Assembly (NCBI GenBank): GCA_963843285.1
Contig: CAWJJO010000014.1
Span: 1-64,000 of the forward strand
Reading direction: 5' to 3'
Source of the DNA: CAZDDB01 sp963843285
GTDB lineage: Bacteria > Acidobacteriota > HRBIN11 > JAKEFK01
Length of the DNA: 64,000 nt
This document shows, piece by piece, positions 1-8,524 of this stretch; position 1 is the stretch's first letter; every line of letters starts with the position of its first letter. The notes under the pieces are model-generated. The model saw nothing but the letters and a program-made list of their open reading frames with translations. It made no database searches and was not told the DNA's origin. A program made the position numbers and the translations under genes.

Positions 1-703
1 GACCGAGTACCACCATGCCGATTCCCATCTGGACATCGGCAAATCCCTGATACTGCGCAAGCAGCGCTCCGGTCAATCCGACCAGTCCATTGGAAAGAGC
101 CAGACCCAGAACGATCATGTGATTCACATTTACACCAAGTGCGCGCATCATCTGTTGATTATCACCGGTGGCACGCAAGGCCGTTCCCAGATTTGTCCGG
201 AGAAAAAGAAAGAGCATCCAACCAAAGAAGAAGACAAGCAAGAGCGCCCCGATGAGATTAGACGCATCATGCAGACCTACTTCCCAACCAAGTACCGTCA
301 AACTGACCGCTCCGGGCAAGACCCTTTCGGCCACTTGTTCAGCATTCGTAGCCAGCGTGGTTTCTGTCAGCAAAGGCACATTGCTTTTTCCCATGACATG
401 AAGGTTGATGGAATACAGTGCCGTCATGACCAGAATTCCAGCAAGCAATCCATTGATCTTGAATCGTGTATGGAGAATTCCGGTGACCGCGCCGGACACC
501 ATTCCTCCTGCAAAACCGGCTGCGGTGGCCAGAACGGGACCGACTCCTCTTACCAGGAGAATGGCCGCGATCGAAGCGCCGAAAGTGATCGATCCTTCCG
601 GCGTGATATCGGGAAACGAGAAAATGCGAAAACTGATCAGGACACCGAGTGCCAGAAGAGACAGAATCAGACCGATGGTAAGCGCTCCGATTAAGAGGGT
701 CAT
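1..703 (-). CDS. ABC transporter permease (TrpY-like, BPD_transp_2), 3' end cut by window
   Basis: This is an inner-membrane permease of the branched-chain/TrpXY type. I translated it from the reverse complement: it starts MTLLIGALTIGLILSLLA and stays open to base 1, giving about 234 residues with the C-terminus missing. Hydrophobic helices alternate with short polar loops. Family-like pieces include FPDITPEGSITFGASIAA near the N-terminus and NLGTALRATGDNQQMMRALG in the cytoplasmic loop that normally contacts the ATPase. The ATG at 703 overlaps the TGA of the upstream STAS gene (ATGA), so the two are probably translationally coupled. With the binding protein at 1935-2993 it makes an importer. 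The ATPase gene is presumably beyond the window edge. The ligand is unknown; TrpX-type systems carry aromatic amino acids, but that cannot be assigned here. Confidence 0.85.
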   Translation of the reverse strand, partial: MTLLIGALTIGLILSLLALGVLISFRIFSFPDITPEGSITFGASIAAILLVRGVGPVLATAAGFAGGMVSGAVTGILHTRFKINGLLAGILVMTALYSINLHVMGKSNVPLLTETTLATNAEQVAERVLPGAVSLTVLGWEVGLHDASNLIGALLLVFFFGWMLFLFLRTNLGTALRATGDNQQMMRALGVNVNHMIVLGLALSNGLVGLTGALLAQYQGFADVQMGIGMVVLG

Positions 704-1932
704 CGTTTCACCCCGGAAATCGGACTGATCCAGCAAGCGCCCCGCACGAATTCGCTCTCCCCGGCGCCCCCGATCGCGCGATCGTCCCGCAACAAATGCA
801 ACACACCCAGAATCGTCTCCGCCTCGAATAATGTAGAAACAGTACGGGCGAGTTCCAGAACTCCCTTCTGAAGCGGACGGTATGGAAACGCTGCTGCGTG
901 AAAATGACTGCGTATTTTTCCTCTGCCGGCAGGGCGGATAAAGTCTGAGAGTCCATCCTCAGTTCCGCGATCCAGAACGCCTGCTGCCAGGCTTACACAT
1001 CTCGCATGCGCGCGTTCCGTCGTGAACGAAATCCAATCCCGCGCTTCAGGATATGCGAACGGAGCATCGGGCAGCGGTCCGGATGCAGGCGAATGCATCA
1101 ATGCCGCGCCCATCAAGCCCGCCGTTTCCGCAACGATCACTACGCCAGCCGCATCGGATCCGGCAATCTGAAGGCATGCTTCCCCCAATTCACTAAATGA
1201 AACGGCTCGCGCATCTTTTTTTGATTCAAAACGGGCCAGAGATGCAAATGCGCCTGCGCAATTCACGGAATAGAGAACGGTGATTTCCGGGATATAAGGA
1301 CCCGAAGCGACAAGGAAATCGGCGACATTGGTTCCATCCGCCGGTAAGTAAGCGGCGGCTCCGGCTACTGCCAGGAATTCACCAAACCTGCTGCGGCATT
1401 CCGAAAAATCCGAGCCGAACGCTCCCGCTCCTACCGCAAAAAGATTCTGGGAAAGAGAAAGTTTGCTGGTATCTTTCTCGCTAAAACGGAAACCGTTCAG
1501 CAATTCCGGATTTCCAAGCAAATTGCATTGCAACGTAGCGTTTTGGCGCAACGGAAACACTTCGATGTTTGCCGATGGTGTCTCCATAATCCGGCCGGCC
1601 GGCATCGTTTTCACCGGCGTTCCCGCTACTGGTTTTTCGTACAAGAGATCTTTCAGTCCTGCCAAATCCAAAACGGATTGCGCCTGACTGGAAAGTTGCG
1701 AGATCGACAGTGAACCTTGAATGGCCTGGAGTTGTTGATAGAGTTGCAGAAGAACGCGAATCCCTGCGGAGCTAATATATCCGAGCCCGGATAAATCAAG
1801 ACGAATGTGGTGCGCTCCTTCGCGGATTACTGCATTCATTTCATTTGTGAAGTCCGCTGACCAGTAAGCATCCAGACGCCCATTGATTCTCAACTCAACG
1901 GTTTCACCGGAACTCTTTCTGATAATTTCCAC
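700..1932 (-). CDS. STAS (anti-anti-sigma-type) protein with large unassigned C-terminal region
   Basis: About 410 residues. The first ~100 are a STAS domain like RsbV/SpoIIAA: a VEIIRKSSGETVELRINGRL start, then LDLSGLGYISSAGIRVL, where the serine of YISSAG is the usual phosphorylation site. Residues ~110-410 match no domain I can name; they include GEFLAVAGAAAYLPADGTN and a C-terminal EFVRGACWISPI. The start chosen is GTG at 1932, two bases after the binding-protein stop, because the STAS fold begins there; a longer form from 1992 overlaps the upstream gene. The gene lies between binding-protein and permease genes of one importer, which is unusual for a partner-switch protein. The RsbW-like ATPase is encoded just upstream and an RsbU-like phosphatase 12 kb away. 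I infer that it is the phosphorylatable antagonist of the local system. Confidence 0.8.
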   Translation of the reverse strand: MEIIRKSSGETVELRINGRLDAYWSADFTNEMNAVIREGAHHIRLDLSGLGYISSAGIRVLLQLYQQLQAIQGSLSISQLSSQAQSVLDLAGLKDLLYEKPVAGTPVKTMPAGRIMETPSANIEVFPLRQNATLQCNLLGNPELLNGFRFSEKDTSKLSLSQNLFAVGAGAFGSDFSECRSRFGEFLAVAGAAAYLPADGTNVADFLVASGPYIPEITVLYSVNCAGAFASLARFESKKDARAVSFSELGEACLQIAGSDAAGVVIVAETAGLMGAALMHSPASGPLPDAPFAYPEARDWISFTTERAHARCVSLAAGVLDRGTEDGLSDFIRPAGRGKIRSHFHAAAFPYRPLQKGVLELARTVSTLFEAETILGVLHLLRDDRAIGGAGESEFVRGACWISPISGVKR

Positions 1933-1934
1933 TG

Positions 1935-2993
1935 TTATTGAATCACATGAGTTGCTTTGTGAAGGACCGAAGCGGGAATGATCAGACCACAAGACTTTGC
2001 CGCTTTCAAGTTGATGAGAAGCCGTGTCGTTCTCAACGGCGTAAACGGCATCGAAGCAGGATTTTCTCCGCGCATCACCCGCGCCGCCATGAGTGCTGCT
2101 TCTCTTCCGCCATCGTAATAATCACGGGCCACAACGACGCATGCGCCTCCATGGGCCTGACTGCTCTGAAATCCGAAGATCGGAAGCTTCGCTTTCCTCG
2201 CGGCTTGCACAATGCTGGGAAACGCGGATGCGGTCAGATTGCCCGCAATCTGACAAACTGCATCCAGAGGACGGCTCATGAGCGACAGGGCGGCGTCCGG
2301 GACGTCGGCGCTTGTGTTGGTAGGAACGGAAACGATTTCCATACCTGCCCTGTTTGCGGCTTCGGTGATCTGTTGCATGTTATAAACGGAATTGGTTTCG
2401 GAAGGCACAAACAAAGTGCCGAGACGCCGGGCCGAAGGCATGGTTTCACGCAAAACAGAAATCAGTTCGTCATAGGCGCTGGTGGTGACTACACCTGTTA
2501 CCCCCGGAAGATGATCTTCGTTCGTCCGACCGGCTCCGGCTGCAACAGCGCTTGCCACCAGCGTGAACACAACCGGCTTCCCGGCCCCGCGTTTGATGGC
2601 AATCTGCAAAGTCGGAGTGGACATCGTCATGAGCATGTCAGCCCCTTCGGTTACAGCGGCATCGATTAAGGAACTCAGCACCGCCATATCTCCCTGGGCA
2701 TTCCGGACGTTCCAGACGTAATCCTTTCCTTCGATCAAGCGAGCTTCGTGGAAGCCGTCCTTGATTCCGTTCTCGGATTCCTCCACATCCAATACGTTCG
2801 TGTATTCGATCAGATGGACTTTCCATTTCTTTGTGCTCCGCGCCGGTTCTGCGGAAGTCCGGGGCGTCGCAGGATTGGCGCCGGGTGAGATATCTGCCGC
2901 TTTTCGCCGCTTCCAGTCGGAAATGAGCAGAATCGCAGACGCGATAAGAATCAGGATGATCCCGAGAGAAAGACGTTTGAGTATCCTCAACAT
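1935..2993 (-). CDS. ABC transporter substrate-binding protein, TrpX-like (ABC_sub_bind)
   Basis: A 352-residue periplasmic binding protein of the type I fold family that includes TrpX. The N-terminus LKRLSLGIILILIASAILLI is a single hydrophobic segment with no lipobox cysteine, so it is either a signal peptide or a membrane anchor. After a short linker come the two lobes, with VLIEY-like first strand (KVHLIEYTNVLDVEESENGI), a GADMLMTMSTPTLQIA element and LPIFGFQSSQAHGGACVVVA in the second lobe, all typical of the family. It is first in the importer operon after the repeat at 3010-3087, followed by STAS and permease genes at 2-base and -4-base spacing. The ligand is not evident. It could also act as a ligand sensor for the nearby MCPs; that is inference. 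Confidence 0.85.
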   Translation of the reverse strand: MLRILKRLSLGIILILIASAILLISDWKRRKAADISPGANPATPRTSAEPARSTKKWKVHLIEYTNVLDVEESENGIKDGFHEARLIEGKDYVWNVRNAQGDMAVLSSLIDAAVTEGADMLMTMSTPTLQIAIKRGAGKPVVFTLVASAVAAGAGRTNEDHLPGVTGVVTTSAYDELISVLRETMPSARRLGTLFVPSETNSVYNMQQITEAANRAGMEIVSVPTNTSADVPDAALSLMSRPLDAVCQIAGNLTASAFPSIVQAARKAKLPIFGFQSSQAHGGACVVVARDYYDGGREAALMAARVMRGENPASMPFTPLRTTRLLINLKAAKSCGLIIPASVLHKATHVIQ

Positions 2994-3009
2994 TACTAAA
3001 TAACTATTC

Positions 3010-3087
3010 TGGAGCGGCGGGCGTCCCTGCCCGCCGGAGCCTTGTCCATGAAACTATTTGGCGGGCAAGGAGGCCCGCCAACTCCAG
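3010..3087. repeat. Class B palindromic element
   Basis: Two palindromic halves, GGCGGGCGTCCCTGCCCGCC-like and GGCGGGCAAGGAGGCCCGCC-like, are separated by about 25 bases and bounded by TGGAG / CTCCA. The same layout occurs at 10898, 12754, 22159 and 47650. It fills the gap between the RsbW-like gene and the binding-protein gene. It can fold into two strong hairpins and may attenuate or end transcription, but there is no T tract. Confidence 0.85.
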
Positions 3088-3098
3088 TTTGGTGCTAA

Positions 3099-3509
3099 TC
3101 AATATTTCTTTTTCAACGTGAGGATGTTCTTTCCATTTTCTCTGCGATATTCAACCTGATCCATGACTTTGCGGAGCAGGAAAATACCCAGTCCACCGGC
3201 CTGCCTCTCTTCGAGAGGCATTGCAAGATCGGGCTCAGGCTGATCCAGGGGGTTAAACGCGCGCCCGTCATCTTCGATCTCCATGGTCAGTTCTCCCGTT
3301 TGAATCGAAAACCGGACCAGGATGTCATGTTCTCCGGCATGATCGTATCCATAGGAAATGATGTTTGCCAGAACTTCCTCCAGCGCCAGATTCAGATCGA
3401 ACTGAAGACGAGTATCCCAGCCTTGTTGCTGCGAGAATTGTTCTACGATTTCGTGAACTCTTTCAATCTCAGCAATCTGGTTCTTGAGTGGAATCGCAAG
3501 CTGCGTCAT
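3099..3509 (-). CDS. Anti-sigma regulatory factor / RsbW-like serine kinase (HATPase_c_2)
   Basis: A 136-residue stand-alone GHKL ATPase of the RsbW/SpoIIAB class. The N box is EEVLANIISYGYDH, the G1 box EDDGRAFNP and the G2 box GGLGIFLLRKVMD. Family members bind a partner (often a sigma factor) and phosphorylate a STAS protein on serine. No sigma factor gene lies beside it, so the regulated partner is unknown. It is divergent from the MCP gene at 3575 across a 65-base gap that must hold both promoters, and it leads the minus-strand genes that include a STAS protein. That pairing is the basis for proposing a local partner switch. Confidence 0.9.
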   Translation of the reverse strand: MTQLAIPLKNQIAEIERVHEIVEQFSQQQGWDTRLQFDLNLALEEVLANIISYGYDHAGEHDILVRFSIQTGELTMEIEDDGRAFNPLDQPEPDLAMPLEERQAGGLGIFLLRKVMDQVEYRRENGKNILTLKKKY

Positions 3510-3574
3510 CCAAATTCACCAACTTATTCTGGCATCAGGGTGATTTGATGTAAAGTATAAAATGAGATCGTTCA

Positions 3575-5209
3575 ATGAACTGGCTGAGAAATCGGAGTCT
3601 GTTATTCAAGATGCTTGCCGGTGGTCTTTCAGCCATTGCGGTAATCGTTTTGCTGGAAATGACCTCGGGAAGTTATTTCTGGAAGAAGCACGACAAGGCT
3701 TTGGAGATCCGCCGGATTGCCTTTTCCATCCAGGTTCATATGCTTCAGGCCCTTCGCGCAGAAAAAGATTTCCTGTTATCCGATTTGAGCACTTCCCGGT
3801 TTTTCGAATTCGGAGATACGGGGAATCTGCAACGTTATCGTTCCGCAATTACCAATCTCCAAAAAGATCTTCAAGAAATTCTCGTGAATCTGCCGCCAGA
3901 GGATCGCGCGAGTGTCGAAGTACTGCGGAACCTCACCGAAACCTATGAGCAGACATTCCGCCAGTTAAGAGACCTGAAGAAGAAGGAGGGCCTCTCACCT
4001 TCAACTGTGGCGTCCGGCGCTCTGTCAGCGGAAACGGAGCTTCTGGAAACGATGCGGCGGGCGGTCGGCGGCTTTGAACCGATCATCAACCGGCTTGTAA
4101 ACAGTTCCGTTGTTGCGGCTGAAAAGGCGCGATCCGATTTTGATCTTTTTAACCGGATCGTCGGCATCGCCAGTCTTGCGTTTGGTTTTTTAACGGTTTA
4201 TTTGTTCGCACGTTCACTCTCGAAACCGATTACCAAACTGAAGGGCACCGCGGTGGAAATCGGGAAAGGGAATCTCGGGGTAAGAATTGAATCCGACTCC
4301 CGCGATGAGATTGGGGTGCTGGCCGCCAGTTTCTCTCAAATGATCTCAAACCTTCTGACATTGATTCAGGGAGTCAAATATTCGGGGATCCACGTGACCA
4401 GCTCTTCTACTCAGATCGCTGCGGCCGCAAGACAGTTGGAAGCGACAGTCACGGAACAGGCGGCAAGCACAAACCAGGTGGTCGTCACAGCAAAAGAGAT
4501 TTTTTCCATATCCCGTGAGCTGGCGGAAACTGTAAAAAATGTTCACAAGGTCGCAGAGGACACCCGGTTACTTGCAGAAGCCGGACAGGGAGGATTGATT
4601 CGCATTGAAACGACCGTGCAGAAACTGGTGCAAGCAGCCGCGCTTATCTCTGCGCGTTTTGCGGATGTTAGTGAAAAGACCGGCAAGATCAACGGTGTCA
4701 TCAACACAATTACGAGGATAGCCGATCAGACAAATTTGTTGTCCTTTAATGCCGCGATCGAAGCCGAAAAAGCAGGCGAATTCGGATTGGGATTTTCTGT
4801 TGTTGCGCGTGAAATCCGGCGTCTCGCCGATCAGACAGCTGTTTCCACTTTGGATATTGAGCGCATGGTCAAGGAGATGCAGACGGCGGTTGCGACCGGT
4901 GTATTGAGCATGGAGCAATTCTCAGAAGAAGTCCGGCGCGCAGAAAAGACGGTTCAAGAGATCAGTCATCAACTGTCGCAAATCATTACACAGGTCCAGG
5001 AACTGACCCCATCGTTCCGGGCGGTCAACGAGGGAATGGAATCGCAATCTCTAGGGGCAGAACAGATCACCGGATCGATGGTCTACTTGAGCGAGGCGGC
5101 CCAGCACACAGCGCAGTCCGTGCACGAGCTCAACCGGATTACTGCGGAACTGAACGAGGCTGCACGCACTCTGCAAACAGAAGTCTCGCGGTTCAAAGTT
5201 CCCTCATGA
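3575..5209 (+). CDS. Methyl-accepting chemotaxis protein (MCP 1)
   Basis: A 544-residue transmembrane chemoreceptor. Helix 1 spans about residues 10-30, followed by a helical periplasmic domain of ~160 residues (four-helix-bundle type, no Cache fold seen). Helix 2 spans about 193-213 and HAMP about 214-266. The signalling hairpin tip at ~381-420 reads RIADQTNLLSFNAAIEAEKA. The tip has EFGLGF where most receptors have a GRGF glycine-arginine step. There is no C-terminal CheR-binding pentapeptide; it ends SRFKVPS. This gene opens the chemosensory operon, and its stop overlaps the next start (ATGA at 5206-5209), tying it to the binding protein. By position it corresponds to WspA. The upstream ribosome site is weak (GAGA). 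Confidence 0.95.
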   Translation: MNWLRNRSLLFKMLAGGLSAIAVIVLLEMTSGSYFWKKHDKALEIRRIAFSIQVHMLQALRAEKDFLLSDLSTSRFFEFGDTGNLQRYRSAITNLQKDLQEILVNLPPEDRASVEVLRNLTETYEQTFRQLRDLKKKEGLSPSTVASGALSAETELLETMRRAVGGFEPIINRLVNSSVVAAEKARSDFDLFNRIVGIASLAFGFLTVYLFARSLSKPITKLKGTAVEIGKGNLGVRIESDSRDEIGVLAASFSQMISNLLTLIQGVKYSGIHVTSSSTQIAAAARQLEATVTEQAASTNQVVVTAKEIFSISRELAETVKNVHKVAEDTRLLAEAGQGGLIRIETTVQKLVQAAALISARFADVSEKTGKINGVINTITRIADQTNLLSFNAAIEAEKAGEFGLGFSVVAREIRRLADQTAVSTLDIERMVKEMQTAVATGVLSMEQFSEEVRRAEKTVQEISHQLSQIITQVQELTPSFRAVNEGMESQSLGAEQITGSMVYLSEAAQHTAQSVHELNRITAELNEAARTLQTEVSRFKVPS

Positions 5210-6447
5210 AAAAAAGATATGGTATCTTCCTGCTGCTGATCCTCTTTCTCGGTTTTTTTCTTTTTCGACCTCGCGCGGGAAAACCGGTTCGAGTAGGGAT
5301 TCTTCATTCCATGACCGGCACGATGTCCATCAGTGAACGTTCGGTTGCAGAATCAACCCAACTTGCCATTGATGAGCTCAATCAGAAAGGCGGCGTGCTG
5401 GGGAGAAAAATTCAAGCAACGGTCGCGGATGGCGCTTCGGACTGGCCGACTTTCGCGTTACAGGCAGAAAAACTAATTGTAGAAGAACGAGTGTGTACGC
5501 TATTTGGTTGTTGGACCTCAGCCAGCCGGAAAACCGTCAAACCCGTGGTGGAGAGGCTGGATCATCTTCTTTTTTATCCAGTCCAATATGAAGGCCTCGA
5601 AAGATCTCCGAATATCGTTTATACAGGAGCCGCGCCCAATCAGCAAATTATTCCAGCAGTAAAGTGGAGCCTCGATCATTTGGGGAAAAGATTCTTTCTG
5701 GTAGGCTCGGACTATGTGTTTCCGCGAACAGCAAATGCGATCGTCAAGGATCAGGTTGCCCTCCTGAATGGCGAGATCACCGGTGAAGAATATTTACTGC
5801 TTGGAAGTAAGGATGTCTCTGGAATCGTTCAAAAAATTGTTCAAGCGCAACCGGATGTGATTCTCAATACGATCAATGGAGACAGCAACGTGGCGTTTTT
5901 TAAAGAACTGAGAAAGGCCGGCATTACTCCACAAACAATCCCGGTCGTTTCGTTCAGTATCGGGGAAGATGAATTGCGGAGTTTGAAGATTCAGGACATA
6001 GCAGGGGACTACGCCGCCTGGAACTACTTTCAAGGCATCCAGAGTGAGGAAAATTCGCAGTTTGTACAAAGTTTTCGAAAGAAGTTCGGCCCCGACCGCG
6101 TCACCGATGATCCGATGGAAGCCGCGTATTTTGGAGTGTATCTCTGGGCGCAGGCGGTGGAAGACGCTGGAACTGATGAGGTGAAGGCGATCCGCCGGGC
6201 AATCAAGGATCAGAGCATGACTGCGCCTGAAGGGATTGTATATATAGATGGAGAGACTCAACACACCTGGAAAAGCGTCCGGATCGGCCGGATCCGCGAC
6301 GATGGTCAGTTTGATATTGTGTGGAATTCGGGAAGGCCCGTTCGTCCGGTTCCCTATCCCGTGTTCCGATCACGCGCGAACTGGGATTCATTTCTGGCAA
6401 ATCTCTATTTGAGCTGGGGAAAAAAATGGGCGAATCCGGGCAATTGA
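5206..6447 (+). CDS. UrtA/AmiC-like periplasmic binding protein, probably sensory
   Basis: A 413-residue type I periplasmic binding protein close to the urea/short-chain amide group. It has VGILHSMTGTMSISERSVAE at the first strand, then RKIQATVADGASDWPTFALQ, LFGCWTSASRK and FYPVQYEGLERSPNIVYTGA. The N-terminal segment KKRYGIFLLLILFLGFFLF lacks a clear cleavage site or lipobox and may anchor it. No permease or ATPase genes follow, and it is sandwiched and translationally coupled between two chemoreceptors, so it probably presents a ligand to them rather than serving an importer. Urea or amide binding is suggested by the family only. Alternatively it is an orphan subunit of a distant Urt system. 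Confidence 0.88.
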   Translation: MKKRYGIFLLLILFLGFFLFRPRAGKPVRVGILHSMTGTMSISERSVAESTQLAIDELNQKGGVLGRKIQATVADGASDWPTFALQAEKLIVEERVCTLFGCWTSASRKTVKPVVERLDHLLFYPVQYEGLERSPNIVYTGAAPNQQIIPAVKWSLDHLGKRFFLVGSDYVFPRTANAIVKDQVALLNGEITGEEYLLLGSKDVSGIVQKIVQAQPDVILNTINGDSNVAFFKELRKAGITPQTIPVVSFSIGEDELRSLKIQDIAGDYAAWNYFQGIQSEENSQFVQSFRKKFGPDRVTDDPMEAAYFGVYLWAQAVEDAGTDEVKAIRRAIKDQSMTAPEGIVYIDGETQHTWKSVRIGRIRDDGQFDIVWNSGRPVRPVPYPVFRSRANWDSFLANLYLSWGKKWANPGN

Positions 6448-8522
6448 ATATGGAGAGCGGCGAAAAAATAAAAACAGGAGCGGCGGCTGTCTCTGACCGC
6501 CGGAGACCGATCAAAGCGCGCAAGCTCACCATTCGAGCGCGGCTGCTAATCTGGTTTTTGATGATCGCGCTGATTCCCCTGGCCATTGCGCTTTATTTGA
6601 CTTACACAACATCCAGAAGGGCTCTCGAATCGGTCCTGCATGACTATCTGATGACTTTTGCAAATGCAAAGGCGCAGGCGCTGGAAGCTTACGCGGCTGA
6701 ACGTAGCCGTGATGTAACTGCCCTTTCGCGCACCCAGAATGTCCGCGGAGCTCTAACAGCATTTGGAGACGCAATCAAGAGTGGAGGCGCAGGTTCCGCG
6801 GGGTATGCGGCGGCGGATCAGGCGTTCGGCCCCTTCCTCAGGCTTTATACCGAACAACTGGATTACGATGATGTGATTCTGATTTCTGCTGCCGGCGATA
6901 TCGTTTTTTCAGTCAAGGGAAGGACGGGAGTCAATCTGCACAACGCTTCTACCCAAGATCCGGTATTGGCCGGTGTGTTTGATCGTGCGGAGACGTTGAT
7001 GGAAACGGAAGTTTCTGACTTTCAAACAGACTCTACCTCTGAAACCCCGATTGCGTTTATCGCAGCACCGGTGCTTCAGGAAGGGGTGGTTCTTGGATCT
7101 GTTGTACTCGCACTGAATACAGGCCAAATCACAAGGATTGTGAATGATTACACCGGATTGGGAGAAACGGGTGAGACTTTGATCGGCGCCATCCAGGGGG
7201 GTGAAATTCTATTTGTGACGCCGCTCCGGCATGATCCTTCCGCGGCTTTCAAGAGGAAGATCCCAATCGGTGGATCCAGCTCGCTTGGGATGCAGCGGGC
7301 TGTCCGCGGTTCCAAAGGTTTCGGCCGAACTGTCGATTACAGAGGGAAACAGGTAATCGTCGTATGGAGATATCTTCCTTCGTTCCGGTGGGGGCTGGTT
7401 GTAAAACTGGACATCGCTGAGGCTTTTGCGCGGATCACACGTCAGCGAAATGCCGTATTGTATTCCGCCGCCGGGGTACTGATTCTGGTGGTGCTGATTG
7501 CTGGAGCTGTCGCACGTTCGATCTCTCAGCCGATCACCGGGCTTACACGATTTGCCAGACAGGTATCTGCTGGAGATCTGAGAACTAGAGAAACCGGAAC
7601 AGCCGTTCCTGATTCGAAAGATGAAGTCAGCATCCTGTGGTCCGGCTTTTTTAAGATGACGTCGAATCTTGTGAATTTGGTTCGTGGAGTCAAAGGCGCG
7701 TCTGAAGATGTAACCGCTTCCTCCTCACAAATAGCGGGGGCCTCTAAACAATTAGAGGTTACGGTTACCGAACAAGCGGCTGCCACACAGGAAGTAGTAG
7801 CCACTTCTTCCGAGATCTCTTCCAGATCGCGGGTTCTTGTGGAAACGGTGCAGGAAATTGCGCGCGTTGCTGAGGAAACGGCTTCGCTGGCGAGATCCGG
7901 TGAGAACGCCGTGTCGGAGATGGAGGCTGCGATGCATGAGCTGGTGGATGCGGCCGTTACGATTTCTGCGAAATTGTCGGGATTGAAGGAAAAAGCGGGA
8001 AATATCGGCGCGGTGATTACGGTCATTGCTCGCGTGGCGGATCAGACCAATCTGTTATCTTTGAATGCGGCGATTGAAGCGGAGAAGGCGGGAGATTTGG
8101 GCCGGGGGTTCTCCGTGGTTGCATCTGAAATCCGGCGGCTTGCGGATCAATCCGCTCTTTCGGCGCAGGACATTGAGAGGATCATCAGTGAAATGCAGTC
8201 TTCTGTTTCGGCAGGAGTTCTGAGCGCGGAAAAGTTTGCCAGGGAAGTGCGGGGCAGGGCAGAGAAGGTGCGGGGAGTGAGCCGCCAGTTCACCCAGATC
8301 ATTGAGCAGGTGCAAACTGTGACACCACGTTTCGAAACTGTGAACGAAGGTGTGCAGTCGCAGTCGATCAGTGCGGAACAGATCGCTGAGGCGATGACAT
8401 ACTTGAATGAGGCTGCGCACCAGACAACTCAATCCGTGCGGGAGCTGAACCGGGTTGTACAGCAGCTCAACCAGGCAGCGCAAAATTTACAGGAGGAAGT
8501 TTCCCGTTTTACAGTCTCTTGA
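6426..8522 (+). CDS. Methyl-accepting chemotaxis protein (MCP 2) with Cache-type sensor
   Basis: About 698 residues. A cytoplasmic N-terminus of ~35 residues is followed by helix 1 (LLIWFLMIALIPLAIALYL), a ~270-residue periplasmic region with the look of a double Cache domain (LYTEQLDYDDVILISAAGD, GLVVKLDIAEAFARI), helix 2 (AGVLILVVLIAGAVA), HAMP and the signalling domain with DQTNLLSLNAAIEAEKAG and GRGFSVVASEIRR. No CheR pentapeptide is seen. The ATG at 6426 has GGGGA five bases upstream; ATG at 6450, after the previous stop, is the alternative. The N-terminal tail is partly made from a class B repeat half (6477-6505). The two MCP signalling domains are closely alike, pointing to duplication. 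The stop lies two bases before the inserted REP/RAYT unit. Confidence 0.95.
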   Translation: MGESGQLNMESGEKIKTGAAAVSDRRRPIKARKLTIRARLLIWFLMIALIPLAIALYLTYTTSRRALESVLHDYLMTFANAKAQALEAYAAERSRDVTALSRTQNVRGALTAFGDAIKSGGAGSAGYAAADQAFGPFLRLYTEQLDYDDVILISAAGDIVFSVKGRTGVNLHNASTQDPVLAGVFDRAETLMETEVSDFQTDSTSETPIAFIAAPVLQEGVVLGSVVLALNTGQITRIVNDYTGLGETGETLIGAIQGGEILFVTPLRHDPSAAFKRKIPIGGSSSLGMQRAVRGSKGFGRTVDYRGKQVIVVWRYLPSFRWGLVVKLDIAEAFARITRQRNAVLYSAAGVLILVVLIAGAVARSISQPITGLTRFARQVSAGDLRTRETGTAVPDSKDEVSILWSGFFKMTSNLVNLVRGVKGASEDVTASSSQIAGASKQLEVTVTEQAAATQEVVATSSEISSRSRVLVETVQEIARVAEETASLARSGENAVSEMEAAMHELVDAAVTISAKLSGLKEKAGNIGAVITVIARVADQTNLLSLNAAIEAEKAGDLGRGFSVVASEIRRLADQSALSAQDIERIISEMQSSVSAGVLSAEKFAREVRGRAEKVRGVSRQFTQIIEQVQTVTPRFETVNEGVQSQSISAEQIAEAMTYLNEAAHQTTQSVRELNRVVQQLNQAAQNLQEEVSRFTVS
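6477..6505. repeat. Class B half-element inside the MCP 2 coding region
   Basis: GGAGCGGCGGCTGTCTCTGA followed by CCGCCGGAG is a decayed half of the class B palindrome. It sits just inside the start of MCP 2 and encodes part of its cytoplasmic tail (around TGAAAVSDRRRP). Confidence 0.55.
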
Positions 8523-8524
8523 AC

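Noticed and set aside
119..728. Three plus-strand frames at the window start
   Set aside because: The reverse complement encodes a clear ABC permease over the whole interval.
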